DNA from: an uncultured Clostridium sp.
Lineage (GTDB): Bacteria; Bacillota; Clostridia; Clostridiales; Clostridiaceae
Assembly: GCA_900539375.1 (NCBI GenBank)
Contig: UQBY01000002.1
Coordinates: forward strand, 62,001-126,000
Direction: 5' to 3'
Length of the DNA stretch: 64,000 nucleotides
Positions 27,111 through 35,396 of the stretch are shown here, in pieces; within the stretch, counting starts at the first letter, position 1; each line of letters starts with the position of its first letter. The position numbers and the translations under genes were made by a program. Below the pieces are notes generated by a model that worked only from the letters and a program-made list of their open reading frames with translations, was not told the DNA's origin and did no database searches.

Positions 27111-27725
27111 ATGAAGCTTACACCAATGGACATTAATAATAAAGAATTCAAAAGGGTGTTAAGAGGATATAGTCCAGAAGAAGTAGATGAATTTTTAGAT
27201 GAAGTAGTTGAAAGTTATGAAGAACTTTTTAAGGAAAAATCTAAGTTAGAAGAAAAATTAGCAGCTGCTAGTGAACAAATAAACCATTATTCAAAAATAG
27301 AAACAACTATACAAAACACATTACTTTTAGCTCAAAATGCAGCTGATTCAGCAAAAGAAACTGCACAAAGAGAAGCAGATTTAATGCTTAAAAATGCTAA
27401 TGAAGCAGCACAAAAGATTTTAGATAGAGCAAATAATGATATTGTTACTATTAATGATGAGTATGAAAAAACTAAACAAGAATATATAAAGTTTAGAGCT
27501 AAATATAAAAATTTTGTTAAAACTCAACTTGAAACTTTTGAGGACCTTGAAAGGGATATGAATAAAAATTTCTCAATAGCAACTCCAGTAGAAGAAGAGA
27601 AGAAAGAAGTAGTTGAGTTAAAAGATGAAGATGTAAAACCTATAGAAACTGAAGAAGAGTTAGATGAAGGAATAGAAGAAATAAAAAGCTTTTTTGCAAA
27701 TAACGAAGATGATAATGTAGGTTAA
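27111..27725 (+). CDS. divIVA: cell division initiation protein DivIVA
   Basis: A 204-residue coiled-coil protein that binds negatively curved membrane at poles and septa. The conserved N-terminal lipid-binding domain is LTPMDINNKEFKRVLRGYSPEEVDEFLDEV, followed by two coiled-coil stretches and an acidic C-terminal tail. ATG 27111 follows AGGGGTGAT; an in-frame GTG at 27102 overlaps that site. It ends the ylm cluster and is followed by a clear terminator. In many Firmicutes ileS comes next; here it is a pullulanase. Confidence 0.93.
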   Translation: MKLTPMDINNKEFKRVLRGYSPEEVDEFLDEVVESYEELFKEKSKLEEKLAAASEQINHYSKIETTIQNTLLLAQNAADSAKETAQREADLMLKNANEAAQKILDRANNDIVTINDEYEKTKQEYIKFRAKYKNFVKTQLETFEDLERDMNKNFSIATPVEEEKKEVVELKDEDVKPIETEEELDEGIEEIKSFFANNEDDNVG

Positions 27726-27728
27726 TAT

Positions 27729-27758
27729 AAAGGCTAGGGGAAATCCCTAGTCTTTTAA
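27729..27758 (+). terminator. terminator after divIVA
   Basis: An 11-bp stem with one G-U (27729-27739 with 27745-27755), a five-base loop and trailing T-rich bases, GC-rich at its core (CTAGGG/CCCTAG). Confidence 0.85.
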
Positions 27759-27907
27759 TTTTAATAGTAAAAAAATTTTTCTTTTATCATATAAATATAA
27801 TAAGAAGAATATCTATAAAATAAATAACTTTTAAGTATTTAGTAAGAAGAAGTGGTACAATGGGAAATTAAATATAAAAGATTCGTTGTGTGAAAGAGGG
27901 AATAAAA

Positions 27908-29908
27908 ATGGTTAGAAAAGATACAGTAAGAAAAAAGATTGATACTAATTATAAATCTGGAAACTATTTAGGCGCTAATTACACAAAGGATAAAACAAGA
28001 TTTCTTATATGGTCACCTACAGCTGAAATGATTAAAGTTGCTCTATATGGAAAGAATGGAGAAAATTATAAAAATAGCCCAGAAAGAATAATTAACATGG
28101 AAAAAGAAGATGGAGAAACTTGGATATTAGATGTAAATGAGGATTTAAAAGGAGAATATTATAATTTTTTAGTAATATCAAATGGAATAGAACAAGAAGC
28201 TACAGACCCTTATGCAAGAGCAGTAGGGGTTAATGGAAAAAGGGGAATGATAATAGATTTATCAGAAACTAATCCAAAGGGCTGGGAAAAGGATAAAAGA
28301 CCTATTTTAGATGAAGCTATAGATTCCATTTTATATGAAATGCATATAAGAGATTTTTCTATAGATGAAAATTCAGGAGTAGATGAAGATAAAAAGGGAA
28401 AGTTTATTGGTGCATGTCAAGAAAACACAGTTATACCCAATACAAAAGTAAAGACATGTATAGACCACTTAAAAGAATTAGGAATAAATACTGTTCATTT
28501 AATGCCAGTTTGTGACTATTATACTGTAGATGAAAGTAAACTAGACATTCCTCAATATAACTGGGGTTATGACCCTCAAAACTACAATGTACCAGAAGGG
28601 TCTTTTTCCACAAATCCTTTTAAAGCTGAAATAAGAATAAAAGAATATAAAGAAATGATAATGAATTTTCATAAAGCAGGAATAAGAGTAGTAATGGATA
28701 TGGTTTATAATCATACCTATCAGTCTTATGATTCAAATTTAAATAAGGCTGCTCCAGACTGTTACTATAGAAAATGGGCTGATGGAAGCTTTTCAAATGG
28801 ATCAGGTTGCGGAAATGAAATTTCATCTGAAAGACCTATGGTTAGAAAATTTATTGTTGAATCAGTTTTATATTGGGTAAATGAATATCATATAGATGGC
28901 TTTAGATTTGATTTAATGGGTCTTACAGATATGGATACAATGAAGCTTATAAGAAATGAACTTGATAAAATAGATAAAAGTCTAATACTTTATGGAGAAG
29001 GATGGACAGGAGGTGCCTCCCCACTTCCTATGGATTTAGCTTCAACTAAGTTTAATGTACCTAAATATGGAGATGCTCAAATTGCTGTATTTAGTGATGA
29101 TATGAGAGATGGAGTAAAGGGTCATGTATTTAATGTAAAAGAATGTGGATTTGCTAATGGGAATGGAGGTCTTGAAGAAACTATAAAATTTGGAATTGTA
29201 GCTTCAGGATATCATCAACAAATTGATTATAATAGATTAAATTATTCAGGAGGACCTTGGACTAATGCTCCATATCAGGCAATAAATTATGTTTCAGCCC
29301 ATGATAATTATACTTTATGGGATAAATTAAGACTTTCTTGTGAAGGAAGAAAAAAAGAAGATATTTTAGCTATAAATAAATTATGTGCTGCAATAGTATT
29401 TACTTCTCAAGGAATTCCATTTATACAAGCAGGAGAAGAGTTTGCAAGAAGCAAAGTAAATCCAGATGGAAGTTTTAATGATAATAGTTATAATGCTCCA
29501 GATAGTGTAAATAAATTAGAATGGAAAAGAAAAGAAGAGTATAGAGTATTGTTTGAATATTATAAAGGATTAATAAGTCTTAGAAAAAGCCATAAAGCCT
29601 TTAGAATGAGCAGTGCTTTAGATGTTAGAGAACATTTAAACTTTTTAAATGTAAACACATGGAATGTTGTGGCATATAAAATAAATACAGAAGGTTTAGA
29701 AGATAATTGGAGAGATATTATTGTTTTACTAAATGGCAGAGATGAGGAAATTGAATTTTCTATTCCAAAGGGGAAATGGATAATAGTTGTCAATAAAGAA
29801 AAAGCAGGGAAAACCATTTTAGGAGCTATAGATGGAGATAAAATTAAATTACCATCAAAATCTGCTTATGTTCTTGTTGATGAAGAAAGTTATTTACAAA
29901 CTAAATAA
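27908..29908 (+). CDS. pulA: type I pullulanase (GH13)
   Basis: A 666-residue debranching enzyme that cleaves alpha-1,6 links in pullulan, glycogen or starch. There is no signal peptide, so it is probably cytoplasmic and used for glycogen or imported dextrins. An N-terminal CBM48 domain (LGANYTKDKTRFLIWSPTAE) leads to the GH13 barrel. The type I pullulanase signature YNWGYDP is at 217-223, the nucleophile region GFRFDLMG has D335, the acid/base is E364 in YGEGW, and SAHDN is at 463-467. ATG 27908 follows AAGAGGGA; an upstream GTG at 27890 lacks a site. It stands alone between terminators. Confidence 0.93.
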   Translation: MVRKDTVRKKIDTNYKSGNYLGANYTKDKTRFLIWSPTAEMIKVALYGKNGENYKNSPERIINMEKEDGETWILDVNEDLKGEYYNFLVISNGIEQEATDPYARAVGVNGKRGMIIDLSETNPKGWEKDKRPILDEAIDSILYEMHIRDFSIDENSGVDEDKKGKFIGACQENTVIPNTKVKTCIDHLKELGINTVHLMPVCDYYTVDESKLDIPQYNWGYDPQNYNVPEGSFSTNPFKAEIRIKEYKEMIMNFHKAGIRVVMDMVYNHTYQSYDSNLNKAAPDCYYRKWADGSFSNGSGCGNEISSERPMVRKFIVESVLYWVNEYHIDGFRFDLMGLTDMDTMKLIRNELDKIDKSLILYGEGWTGGASPLPMDLASTKFNVPKYGDAQIAVFSDDMRDGVKGHVFNVKECGFANGNGGLEETIKFGIVASGYHQQIDYNRLNYSGGPWTNAPYQAINYVSAHDNYTLWDKLRLSCEGRKKEDILAINKLCAAIVFTSQGIPFIQAGEEFARSKVNPDGSFNDNSYNAPDSVNKLEWKRKEEYRVLFEYYKGLISLRKSHKAFRMSSALDVREHLNFLNVNTWNVVAYKINTEGLEDNWRDIIVLLNGRDEEIEFSIPKGKWIIVVNKEKAGKTILGAIDGDKIKLPSKSAYVLVDEESYLQTK

Positions 29909-29943
29909 TAAAAAAGAGTTTTAAATTTATCTTCTTTGGTTAT

Positions 29944-29995
29944 AAAAGTATGAATTATTATTTTACATTAAAGTAATGATTTCATACTTTTTATT
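29944..29995 (+). terminator. terminator after pullulanase gene
   Basis: An 11-bp outer stem (29944-29954 with 29981-29991) with an imperfect AT-rich interior and a following T-rich tract. Its interior resembles the hairpin at 5791-5857. Confidence 0.65.
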
Positions 29996-30061
29996 TTAAC
30001 AAAAAGTGAATGTAAAAAAATAAAAGGCCAATATAAATTTGGCATTTATATGAGGGAAAAG

Positions 30062-30090
30062 TTGAATAATTTTAAAAGTTAGTGTACAAT
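30062..30090 (+). promoter_or_regulatory. sigma-A promoter of the NERD-like gene
   Basis: TTGAAT (30062-30067), a 17-base spacer and TACAAT (30085-30090) lie 43 bases before the preferred start. It overlaps the first possible ATG of the frame (30082), which supports the downstream start at 30133. Confidence 0.7.
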
Positions 30091-30132
30091 TATAACATAA
30101 ATAAAAATGGGGTTATAATATGGAGGCAAGAA

Positions 30133-30897
30133 ATGTGGTTTTTAAAAGAGTATTTAGGAATAGGAAGAATAAAAAATTCTGTAATATTTAATAATGAAGA
30201 TAGTGTTTCAGAAATAATGGAAGAAGCAAAAAATATTATAAGAGAAAATAATAATGAAAATGAAGAATATGTAGAAGATAAAATTAAAAATTTAAAAAAT
30301 ATAATTGAAGGAAATAAAAATGTAATATCTGAATTAGAAGATTCAAATATTCCTATGTATTGTTTAAAAGATATTGTATTAAAGTATAAAGAAGAATTAG
30401 TAAGATTTGATTTTATTATTTTAACAAGAAGATTCTTTATAATTTTAGATACAACCTCGCTAAATGGAGATATTGCCATTTCAGAATCAGGATGTTTCTC
30501 TAAATACATAAAAAATAAAAATGATAAGACCTTAAAAAAGAATATAATGGAAAGTCCTATTAAAAAATTAAATAAATCATCTGAAATATTATTATCTATA
30601 TTAAAAGAAGAAAATCTTATAAAAGATATTAAAATTGAAACTAAATTAGTAATTTCCAATCCAAAATCAATTATAAGTAGAAGTAAAGCCCCAACAGAAG
30701 TTTTAGATAAAATAATAAAGCATGATGAAATAGAAGATTATATAAGAAACTCTTTAAAAGAAATTCCAGGAAATAAGGAAATTATGGAAAGCAATATGGT
30801 ACATATAGCTGATTTCCTTAGAGATAATCATATAAAAATGGAAAGTTATTTAGATAATATTTCAAATTTAAATATATTAAATCCTATTGATTTATAA
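30133..30897 (+). CDS. NERD-like domain protein, function unknown
   Basis: A 254-residue protein with no signal peptide. A central segment (EELVRFDFIILTRRFFIILDTTSLNGDIAI) resembles the core of nuclease-related (NERD) domains, which normally read eIDhlvvt..G.ifviEvK. Here the acidic/lysine catalytic positions appear to be replaced (VRFD, ILDTT), so nuclease activity is doubtful. The rest is helical, Lys/Glu/Asn-rich. GGAGG is six bases before ATG 30133; the earlier ATG at 30082 lies in the promoter. It seems monocistronic. The NERD call is tentative, based on pattern only; the long minus-strand frame opposite it is a shadow. Confidence 0.6.
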   Translation: MWFLKEYLGIGRIKNSVIFNNEDSVSEIMEEAKNIIRENNNENEEYVEDKIKNLKNIIEGNKNVISELEDSNIPMYCLKDIVLKYKEELVRFDFIILTRRFFIILDTTSLNGDIAISESGCFSKYIKNKNDKTLKKNIMESPIKKLNKSSEILLSILKEENLIKDIKIETKLVISNPKSIISRSKAPTEVLDKIIKHDEIEDYIRNSLKEIPGNKEIMESNMVHIADFLRDNHIKMESYLDNISNLNILNPIDL

Positions 30898-31028
30898 TAA
30901 AGTGTGGCATTATTTACATGTTAAATTAATTATGTTAATATAAAGTAAAATATTTTAAATTTGATATGGTAATTATAGTTATTAATTTAAAAAATATGTT
31001 GTTTTTTATTATATATCAAAAAATATTC

Positions 31029-31058
31029 TTGATTTATTTATAAATTAGTTAATAAAAT
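31029..31058 (+). promoter_or_regulatory. candidate promoter of the ABC importer operon
   Basis: TTGATT (31029-31034), an 18-base spacer and TAAAAT (31053-31058) lie about 90 bases before the lipoprotein gene. The match is moderate. The remainder of 30898-31146 is very AT-rich, with no riboswitch or T-box recognised. Confidence 0.35.
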
Positions 31059-31146
31059 GGTAAAAGTAATAAATATAATTTAAAACCTTTTTATAATATT
31101 AGCATTAAAAATTTAAAATGTTTAAATTAAATTGGGAGGATTTAAA

Positions 31147-32151
31147 ATGATAGGAAAGAAAAAATTGGGATTATTATTATGTGGATTCTTAGGAGTTTCT
31201 TTATTAGCTGGATGTGGCTCTAGTGAATCTTCAGGAAATAATAATAAAGATGTTAAAGAAATTGGAGTTATTCAATTAATTCAACATTCTGCACTTGATT
31301 CAGCAAATGAAGGCTTTGTTGAAGGGTTAAAAGAAAAAGGTTATGAAGAGGGGAAGAATATTAAAATTGAACAGCAAAATGCTCAAGGTAAAATTGATAC
31401 TGCACAACAAATAGCAGGGCAATTTGTTTCAAGTAAAAAGGATTTAATATTTGCTATAGCAACTCCAGCAGCTCAAGCAGCTTATAATGCTACTAAAGAT
31501 ATTCCAATAGTATTTACAGCTGTTACAGACCCAGTGGCAGATAATCTTGTAAATAGTCTTGAAAGTTCAGGAAATAATTTAACAGGAACTTCTGATATGG
31601 CAAATATTGAGGAACAATTAGATTTATATACTAAGGTTCTTCCAAATATGAAAACTTTAGGAGTTATTTACACAACTTCAGAAACAAATTCAGTAAATCA
31701 AGTTAATATTTTAAAAGAAATTGCACCAAAATATAATTTGAAAATTAAAGAAATTGGTATAGCAAATATAAATGAAATAAGCCAAAATTTAAGTTCTGCC
31801 CTTGGTGATATAGATGCTTTATATGCACCAACAGATAATAATGTGGCAGCTTCTTATGAACAAGTTGCACAAATTGCTTTAGCAAAAAATATGCCTGTCT
31901 TAGGTGCTGAACCAGCAGTTGTAGAAGTTGGTGGATTAATAAGTAAGGGTATTGATTATTTTGAATTAGGAAAAATGGCAGGAGAAAAAGCAGCTTTAAT
32001 TTTAGATGGAAAGAAACCTTCTGAAATTCCTGTAGAAACAATGCCAGAACTTGCAATAACAATAAATACAGATGTTGCTGATAAATTAGGAATAAAAATA
32101 TCAGAGGATATTTTAGAAAATGCAACAAAGGTAACTGGAGGAGTTAAATAA
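31147..32151 (+). CDS. ABC importer substrate-binding lipoprotein (PF04392, TrpX-like)
   Basis: A 334-residue lipoprotein: basic start, hydrophobic core and lipobox LLAGC at about residues 19-23, then a Ser/Gly/Asn linker. The mature part matches the ABC_sub_bind family, to which streptococcal TrpX belongs: IGVIQLIQHSALDSANEGFVEGLKEKGY, ATPAAQAA, FTAVTDPVADNLV, ALYAPTDNNVAAS. These proteins bind small ligands, in known cases aromatic amino acids. ATG 31147 follows GGGAGGA; the in-frame TTG at 31132 is upstream of that site. It overlaps the permease gene by one base, forming a three-gene importer. Confidence 0.88.
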   Translation: MIGKKKLGLLLCGFLGVSLLAGCGSSESSGNNNKDVKEIGVIQLIQHSALDSANEGFVEGLKEKGYEEGKNIKIEQQNAQGKIDTAQQIAGQFVSSKKDLIFAIATPAAQAAYNATKDIPIVFTAVTDPVADNLVNSLESSGNNLTGTSDMANIEEQLDLYTKVLPNMKTLGVIYTTSETNSVNQVNILKEIAPKYNLKIKEIGIANINEISQNLSSALGDIDALYAPTDNNVAASYEQVAQIALAKNMPVLGAEPAVVEVGGLISKGIDYFELGKMAGEKAALILDGKKPSEIPVETMPELAITINTDVADKLGIKISEDILENATKVTGGVK

Positions 32152-33089
32152 TGGATCAAATAATTAGCCTAATTATTAATATATTAGAGCTATCATCACT
32201 ATTTGGTCTAGTGGCAATGGGAGTCTATATCACTTATAAGATATTAGACTTTCCAGACCTTTCAGTTGATGGTACATATCCTTTAGGTGCAAGTATAGTA
32301 GCAGCCCTTTTAATAAAAGGAGTAAATCCATGGGTAGCTACTTTATGTGCTTTTTTAGGAGGAGCAGTAGCAGGATTTGTTACAGCTTTTCTTCATGTTA
32401 AAGTTAAAATTTCAAATTTAATGTCTGGAGTTTTAGTTATGATGGGGTTATATTCTGTAAACCTTATTATTATGGGGAAATCAAATACTCCATTATTTAC
32501 AACACCTCATATTTTTAATGGAGATAAAATATACTTAGCTTTAGAGAAAATATTTACTTTAAACATTAATGGAAATACTTATAACTTAACAAAATTTATA
32601 ATAGTTTTGGTTATTTTAATTCTTGTAAAAGTATTATTAGATTTATTTATGAAAACAAAACTTGGATTTTTATTATTTGCAGTTGGTGACAATGAACAAA
32701 TGGTAACAACACTAGGAGTTAATAATGATAATATAAAGATACTTGGACTTATGATAAGTAATGCCTTAGTTGCTTTAGCAGGTGGACTTACAGCCCAATA
32801 TAATGGTGTTGCTGATGTTGGTCTTGGTACAGGAGTAGTAGTAAAGGGTCTTGCTTGTGTAATTATTGGTAGTTCAATATTTAGTAGATTTAAATTTATA
32901 AAATCTACAAGTCAATCTATAATAGGTTCAATTATATACTATGCAGCAATATCAATAGCTTTAAAACTTAATTTAAATCCAAATCTTTTAAATTTATTAA
33001 CTGCAACAGTAATAGTAATTGCATTAGCCTCTCAAAATGATATTTTAGGACTTAAAAAGAGAAAGCTTAAAAAGGGAGGTGCTTGTTAA
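32151..33089 (+). CDS. ABC importer permease (PF02653, branched-chain amino acid type)
   Basis: A 312-residue permease with about eight to nine membrane segments of the LivH/RbsC type (VDGTYPLGASIVAALLIKGVNPWVA, MSGVLVMMGLYSVNLII, SNALVALAGGLTAQYNGVADVGLGTGVVVKGLACVIIG). The pattern matches permeases that pair with PF04392 binding proteins such as TrpY. The ATG overlaps the stop of the lipoprotein gene, implying coupling. A single permease gene suggests a homodimeric channel. Confidence 0.88.
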   Translation: MDQIISLIINILELSSLFGLVAMGVYITYKILDFPDLSVDGTYPLGASIVAALLIKGVNPWVATLCAFLGGAVAGFVTAFLHVKVKISNLMSGVLVMMGLYSVNLIIMGKSNTPLFTTPHIFNGDKIYLALEKIFTLNINGNTYNLTKFIIVLVILILVKVLLDLFMKTKLGFLLFAVGDNEQMVTTLGVNNDNIKILGLMISNALVALAGGLTAQYNGVADVGLGTGVVVKGLACVIIGSSIFSRFKFIKSTSQSIIGSIIYYAAISIALKLNLNPNLLNLLTATVIVIALASQNDILGLKKRKLKKGGAC

Positions 33090-33090
33090 A

Positions 33091-33888
33091 ATGCTAAAAA
33101 TTGAACATATGTGTAAGGTATTTAATCCTAATACTATAAATGAAAATAGAGTTTTTGATGATTTTTCCCTTCAGGTAGATAAAGGAGATTTTGTTACTAT
33201 AATAGGCTCTAATGGAGCAGGAAAATCTACTCTTCTTAATATAATAGCAGGAAGTATTGCAGAAGATAGTGGAAGGATAATTATTAATAATGAAGAAGTA
33301 TCTAACAAGGCTGAATATAAGAGAGCAAAATCTATAGGAAGAGTATTTCAAAATCCTTCAGTAGGAGTTTCGCCTAATATGACTATTTTAGAAAATATGT
33401 CTTTAGCTGATAATAAAGGAAAAAGATTTGGATTATCTTCAGGGATAAATAAAAAGAAGATAGATGAATATAAAGAAATGCTAAAAAGAGTTGATTTAGG
33501 ACTTGAAGATAAGTTGTTTAATAAAGTTCAATTACTATCAGGTGGACAAAGACAAGCTTTAACTCTTATGATGGCAGTAATGTCAAATCCTAAGCTTCTT
33601 CTTTTAGATGAGCATACAGCAGCCTTAGACCCAAAAACTTCTGAAAAAATAATGAATATTACAAAAAAGATTGTTAAAGAAAAGGGAATAACAACTCTTA
33701 TGGTAACTCATAATTTAAAACATGCAGTGGAAACTGGAAATAGACTATTTATGATGCATAGAGGTGTTGTTGTAATAGATGTTAAAGGAAAAGAAAAGGC
33801 AGAACTAGATACAACAGATAAGCTTATGGCTTTATTTGAAAAGCTTAATGTACGAGATGATTTAAGTGATAAAACATTACTTGGTTAA
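33091..33888 (+). CDS. ABC importer ATP-binding protein
   Basis: A 265-residue ABC ATPase. Walker A is GSNGAGKST, the Q-loop region is GRVFQNPSVG, the signature is LLSGGQRQALTL, Walker B is LLLLDEHTAALD and the H-loop is VTHNL. It pairs with the preceding permease and lipoprotein. ATG 33091 follows GGGAGGTG with nine bases of spacing; an in-frame GTG at 33079 lies in that site. The substrate is unknown: the PF04392/PF02653 combination is known for tryptophan/tyrosine uptake, but no trp regulation is visible upstream. Confidence 0.9.
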   Translation: MLKIEHMCKVFNPNTINENRVFDDFSLQVDKGDFVTIIGSNGAGKSTLLNIIAGSIAEDSGRIIINNEEVSNKAEYKRAKSIGRVFQNPSVGVSPNMTILENMSLADNKGKRFGLSSGINKKKIDEYKEMLKRVDLGLEDKLFNKVQLLSGGQRQALTLMMAVMSNPKLLLLDEHTAALDPKTSEKIMNITKKIVKEKGITTLMVTHNLKHAVETGNRLFMMHRGVVVIDVKGKEKAELDTTDKLMALFEKLNVRDDLSDKTLLG

Positions 33889-33900
33889 TTTATATTAAAA

Positions 33901-33962
33901 AATAAGAAAGGAATTATCATGTTAAGAAATATTTACATGACAAATCCTTTCTTATTTTTTTG
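33901..33962 (+). terminator. terminator of the ABC importer operon
   Basis: A two-tier hairpin: outer stem 33901-33912 with 33945-33956 (12 bp, exact) and inner stem 33916-33921 with 33935-33940, followed by a T-run. It should shield the IS607 element downstream from read-through. Confidence 0.85.
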
Positions 33963-34040
33963 TTATTAGAAAATTTCAAAGCTTTTTAAGATAAAATAAT
34001 AAGCTATATTTTATATAATAAGCAAATAAATTAAAAGAAA

Positions 34041-34072
34041 TAAAATATATTAAATAAGTTTAATATATTTTA
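34041..34072. repeat. perfect 14-bp inverted repeat at the element's left side
   Basis: Arms 34041-34054 and 34059-34072 are exact reverse complements around TAAG. Twelve bases of the right arm (TAATATATTTTA) recur at 35397-35408, beyond the GC-rich 3' segment, so these may be recombinase-binding or end sequences. Chance similarity in AT-rich DNA is possible. Confidence 0.5.
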
Positions 34073-34077
34073 TTTAC

Positions 34078-34126
34078 AAATCACCTCACTTAAGTTAATC
34101 TAGTTGTAGGAGGTGATTTTTTTTTG
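34078..34126 (+). promoter_or_regulatory. terminator-like hairpin containing the tnpA ribosome site
   Basis: AAATCACCTC (34078-34087) pairs exactly with GAGGTGATTT (34110-34119), which contains the tnpA ribosome site. Nine Ts (34117-34125) follow, and the TTG start at 34124 uses the last two. The structure can both stop transcription entering from outside and hide the ribosome site in read-through RNA. Confidence 0.7.
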
Positions 34127-34717
34127 AAATCAAAAGAAGTGTTAGTGTTATTGAGAGTAACTAGGCCTACACTAACTAAATATGTTAAAAATGGAACTGT
34201 TAAAGCTACTTTGCTTCCTAATGGTCAATATGATTATGATGATGAGTCAGTATATGCTTTTATAAATAAAGACATAGAAAGAAAAACAGTATTATATTGT
34301 AGAGTGTCAACTCAAAAACAAAAGAAAGATTTATTAAATCAAGAGGAAATATTGAAACAATATTGTTTTTCAAATGGATACAAGATTAATCAAATATATA
34401 GTGATATAGCAAGTGGTATTAATTTTGAAAATAGAGTAAACTTTTTTAAGATGCTTGATGAAATAATCGCAGGTAAAGTAAAAACTGTAATCATAACTTA
34501 CAAAGATAGATTAAGTAGAGTTGGATTTAGTTTTTTTACATATTTATTCAAAAAATATAATTGCGAAATAATAGTTGTAAGTGAAGTTGGCTCTATAAAA
34601 CTTGATTATGAAGAAGTATTTGAAGAAATTGTTTCTTTATTACATTGTTATTCTATGAAACTATATTCAAAAAGAAGGGTTTTAAAAATAAAAGAGGCTT
34701 TAACTGAAGAAGAATAG
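34124..34717 (+). CDS. tnpA: IS607-family transposase TnpA (serine recombinase)
   Basis: A 197-residue protein with an N-terminal MerR-like helix-turn-helix (EVLVLLRVTRPTLTKYVKNGTVKA) and a serine-recombinase catalytic domain. The nucleophile serine is in LYCRVSTQKQ near residue 62, and a conserved arginine region is TYKDRLSRVGF. This order, DNA-binding domain first, is the hallmark of IS607 TnpA. Length and motifs suggest an intact enzyme. The TTG start follows AGGAGGTGAT, which is held in a hairpin. It is followed 39 bases later by the tnpB remnant. Confidence 0.93.
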   Translation: MKSKEVLVLLRVTRPTLTKYVKNGTVKATLLPNGQYDYDDESVYAFINKDIERKTVLYCRVSTQKQKKDLLNQEEILKQYCFSNGYKINQIYSDIASGINFENRVNFFKMLDEIIAGKVKTVIITYKDRLSRVGFSFFTYLFKKYNCEIIVVSEVGSIKLDYEEVFEEIVSLLHCYSMKLYSKRRVLKIKEALTEEE

Positions 34718-34756
34718 TTAGGTGTTTATTTAATGAATATTCAAGGAGGTGAGAAT

Positions 34757-35268
34757 GTGAATACAACTATGTTAAAAAGAGTTTCTAAATACCAAATTAA
34801 AAACAGTCATAAATTATTTAAATACTATGATAATGAAAGTTTTAAGGCTAAAAATCTTAGAAATTTAGCAAATTATCATATACGACAATGTTTTATATTA
34901 TCTTCAAAAGAAGAATTAAATAAAGAGCAAGTTCTTTATTTAAAAGATATTAATAATGCAATAGCTGAATTTAATGACAAAAAGAAGGCTTTATTTTATG
35001 AAAAGAAACCTGAAAAAATAGAGAAAGCTAAATTAGAGTTAAATGATTTTATAAAAAGTAAGTTTAACTATAAAAACTATAAAGATGAATTAGAAAAGAA
35101 AAAAGAATCTTTAAAAAAACTAATAAAAATTAAACTTTCTATGACCAATCAAAGTTGTAAAATAAAAAATGGTAAATTAACATTCAAAGAAAATGGATTC
35201 ATTAACTAGGAAAAGGAATGCTAAGATAGATGATTATATAAAAAAGAAGATATTAAAAGTTTATTGAC
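34757..35268 (+). pseudogene. tnpB: degenerate tnpB (RNA-guided nuclease family) remnant
   Basis: A 150-codon frame (34757-35209) starts at GTG after AAGGAGGTGA and shows the TnpB N-terminus (LFKYYDNESFKAKNLRNLANYHIRQCF). It then jumps, after a low-complexity Lys-rich stretch, to TNQSCKIKNGKLTF, which in full-length IS607 TnpB proteins lies well further on. After the stop, another frame at about 35193-35268 reads LTRKRNAKIDDYIKKK, resembling the RNRKI-DY-HK segment before the RuvC core. No RuvC DED residues or zinc finger remain. So the gene carries internal deletions and a frameshift and is not expected to encode a nuclease. Confidence 0.75.
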
Positions 35269-35310
35269 TATACCAAAAATAATAAACTTAAGTGGATATA
35301 TAAATAAAAA

Positions 35311-35396
35311 GAAACTTGCGTAAACATAGCAAGGAGAAGGGGTAGGTGTCACCTCTGGCTGTAGAGCATTCCAGGAGCTTGGCGAAGAATAGAGAG
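35311..35396 (+). ncRNA. possible omega-RNA (TnpB guide scaffold) relic
   Basis: In a region otherwise below 30% GC, bases 35325-35392 contain 36 G/C of 68 by my count and encode nothing visible. The segment includes a self-complementary AGGTG-T-CACCT (35344-35354) and CTGG/CCAG pairing (35355-35358 with 35371-35374). It lies directly downstream of tnpB debris and just inside the inferred right end, where TnpB guide RNAs originate. Assignment is by position and composition, not by a covariance model. Confidence 0.5.

Noticed and set aside
30090..30659. 189-residue open frame on the minus strand opposite the NERD-like gene
   Set aside because: The Ser/Phe/Ile-rich composition is what an AT-rich Lys/Glu/Asn gene gives when read backwards; there is no ribosome site and the + strand gene has a promoter and site.
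31745..32128. Leu/His/Gln-rich minus-strand frame within the lipoprotein gene
   Set aside because: Typical antisense shadow with no ribosome site or recognisable domain.
35325..35392. A tRNA or other housekeeping RNA in the GC-rich island
   Set aside because: No cloverleaf, T-loop GTTCRA or anticodon arm could be drawn, and its position at the IS end explains it better.
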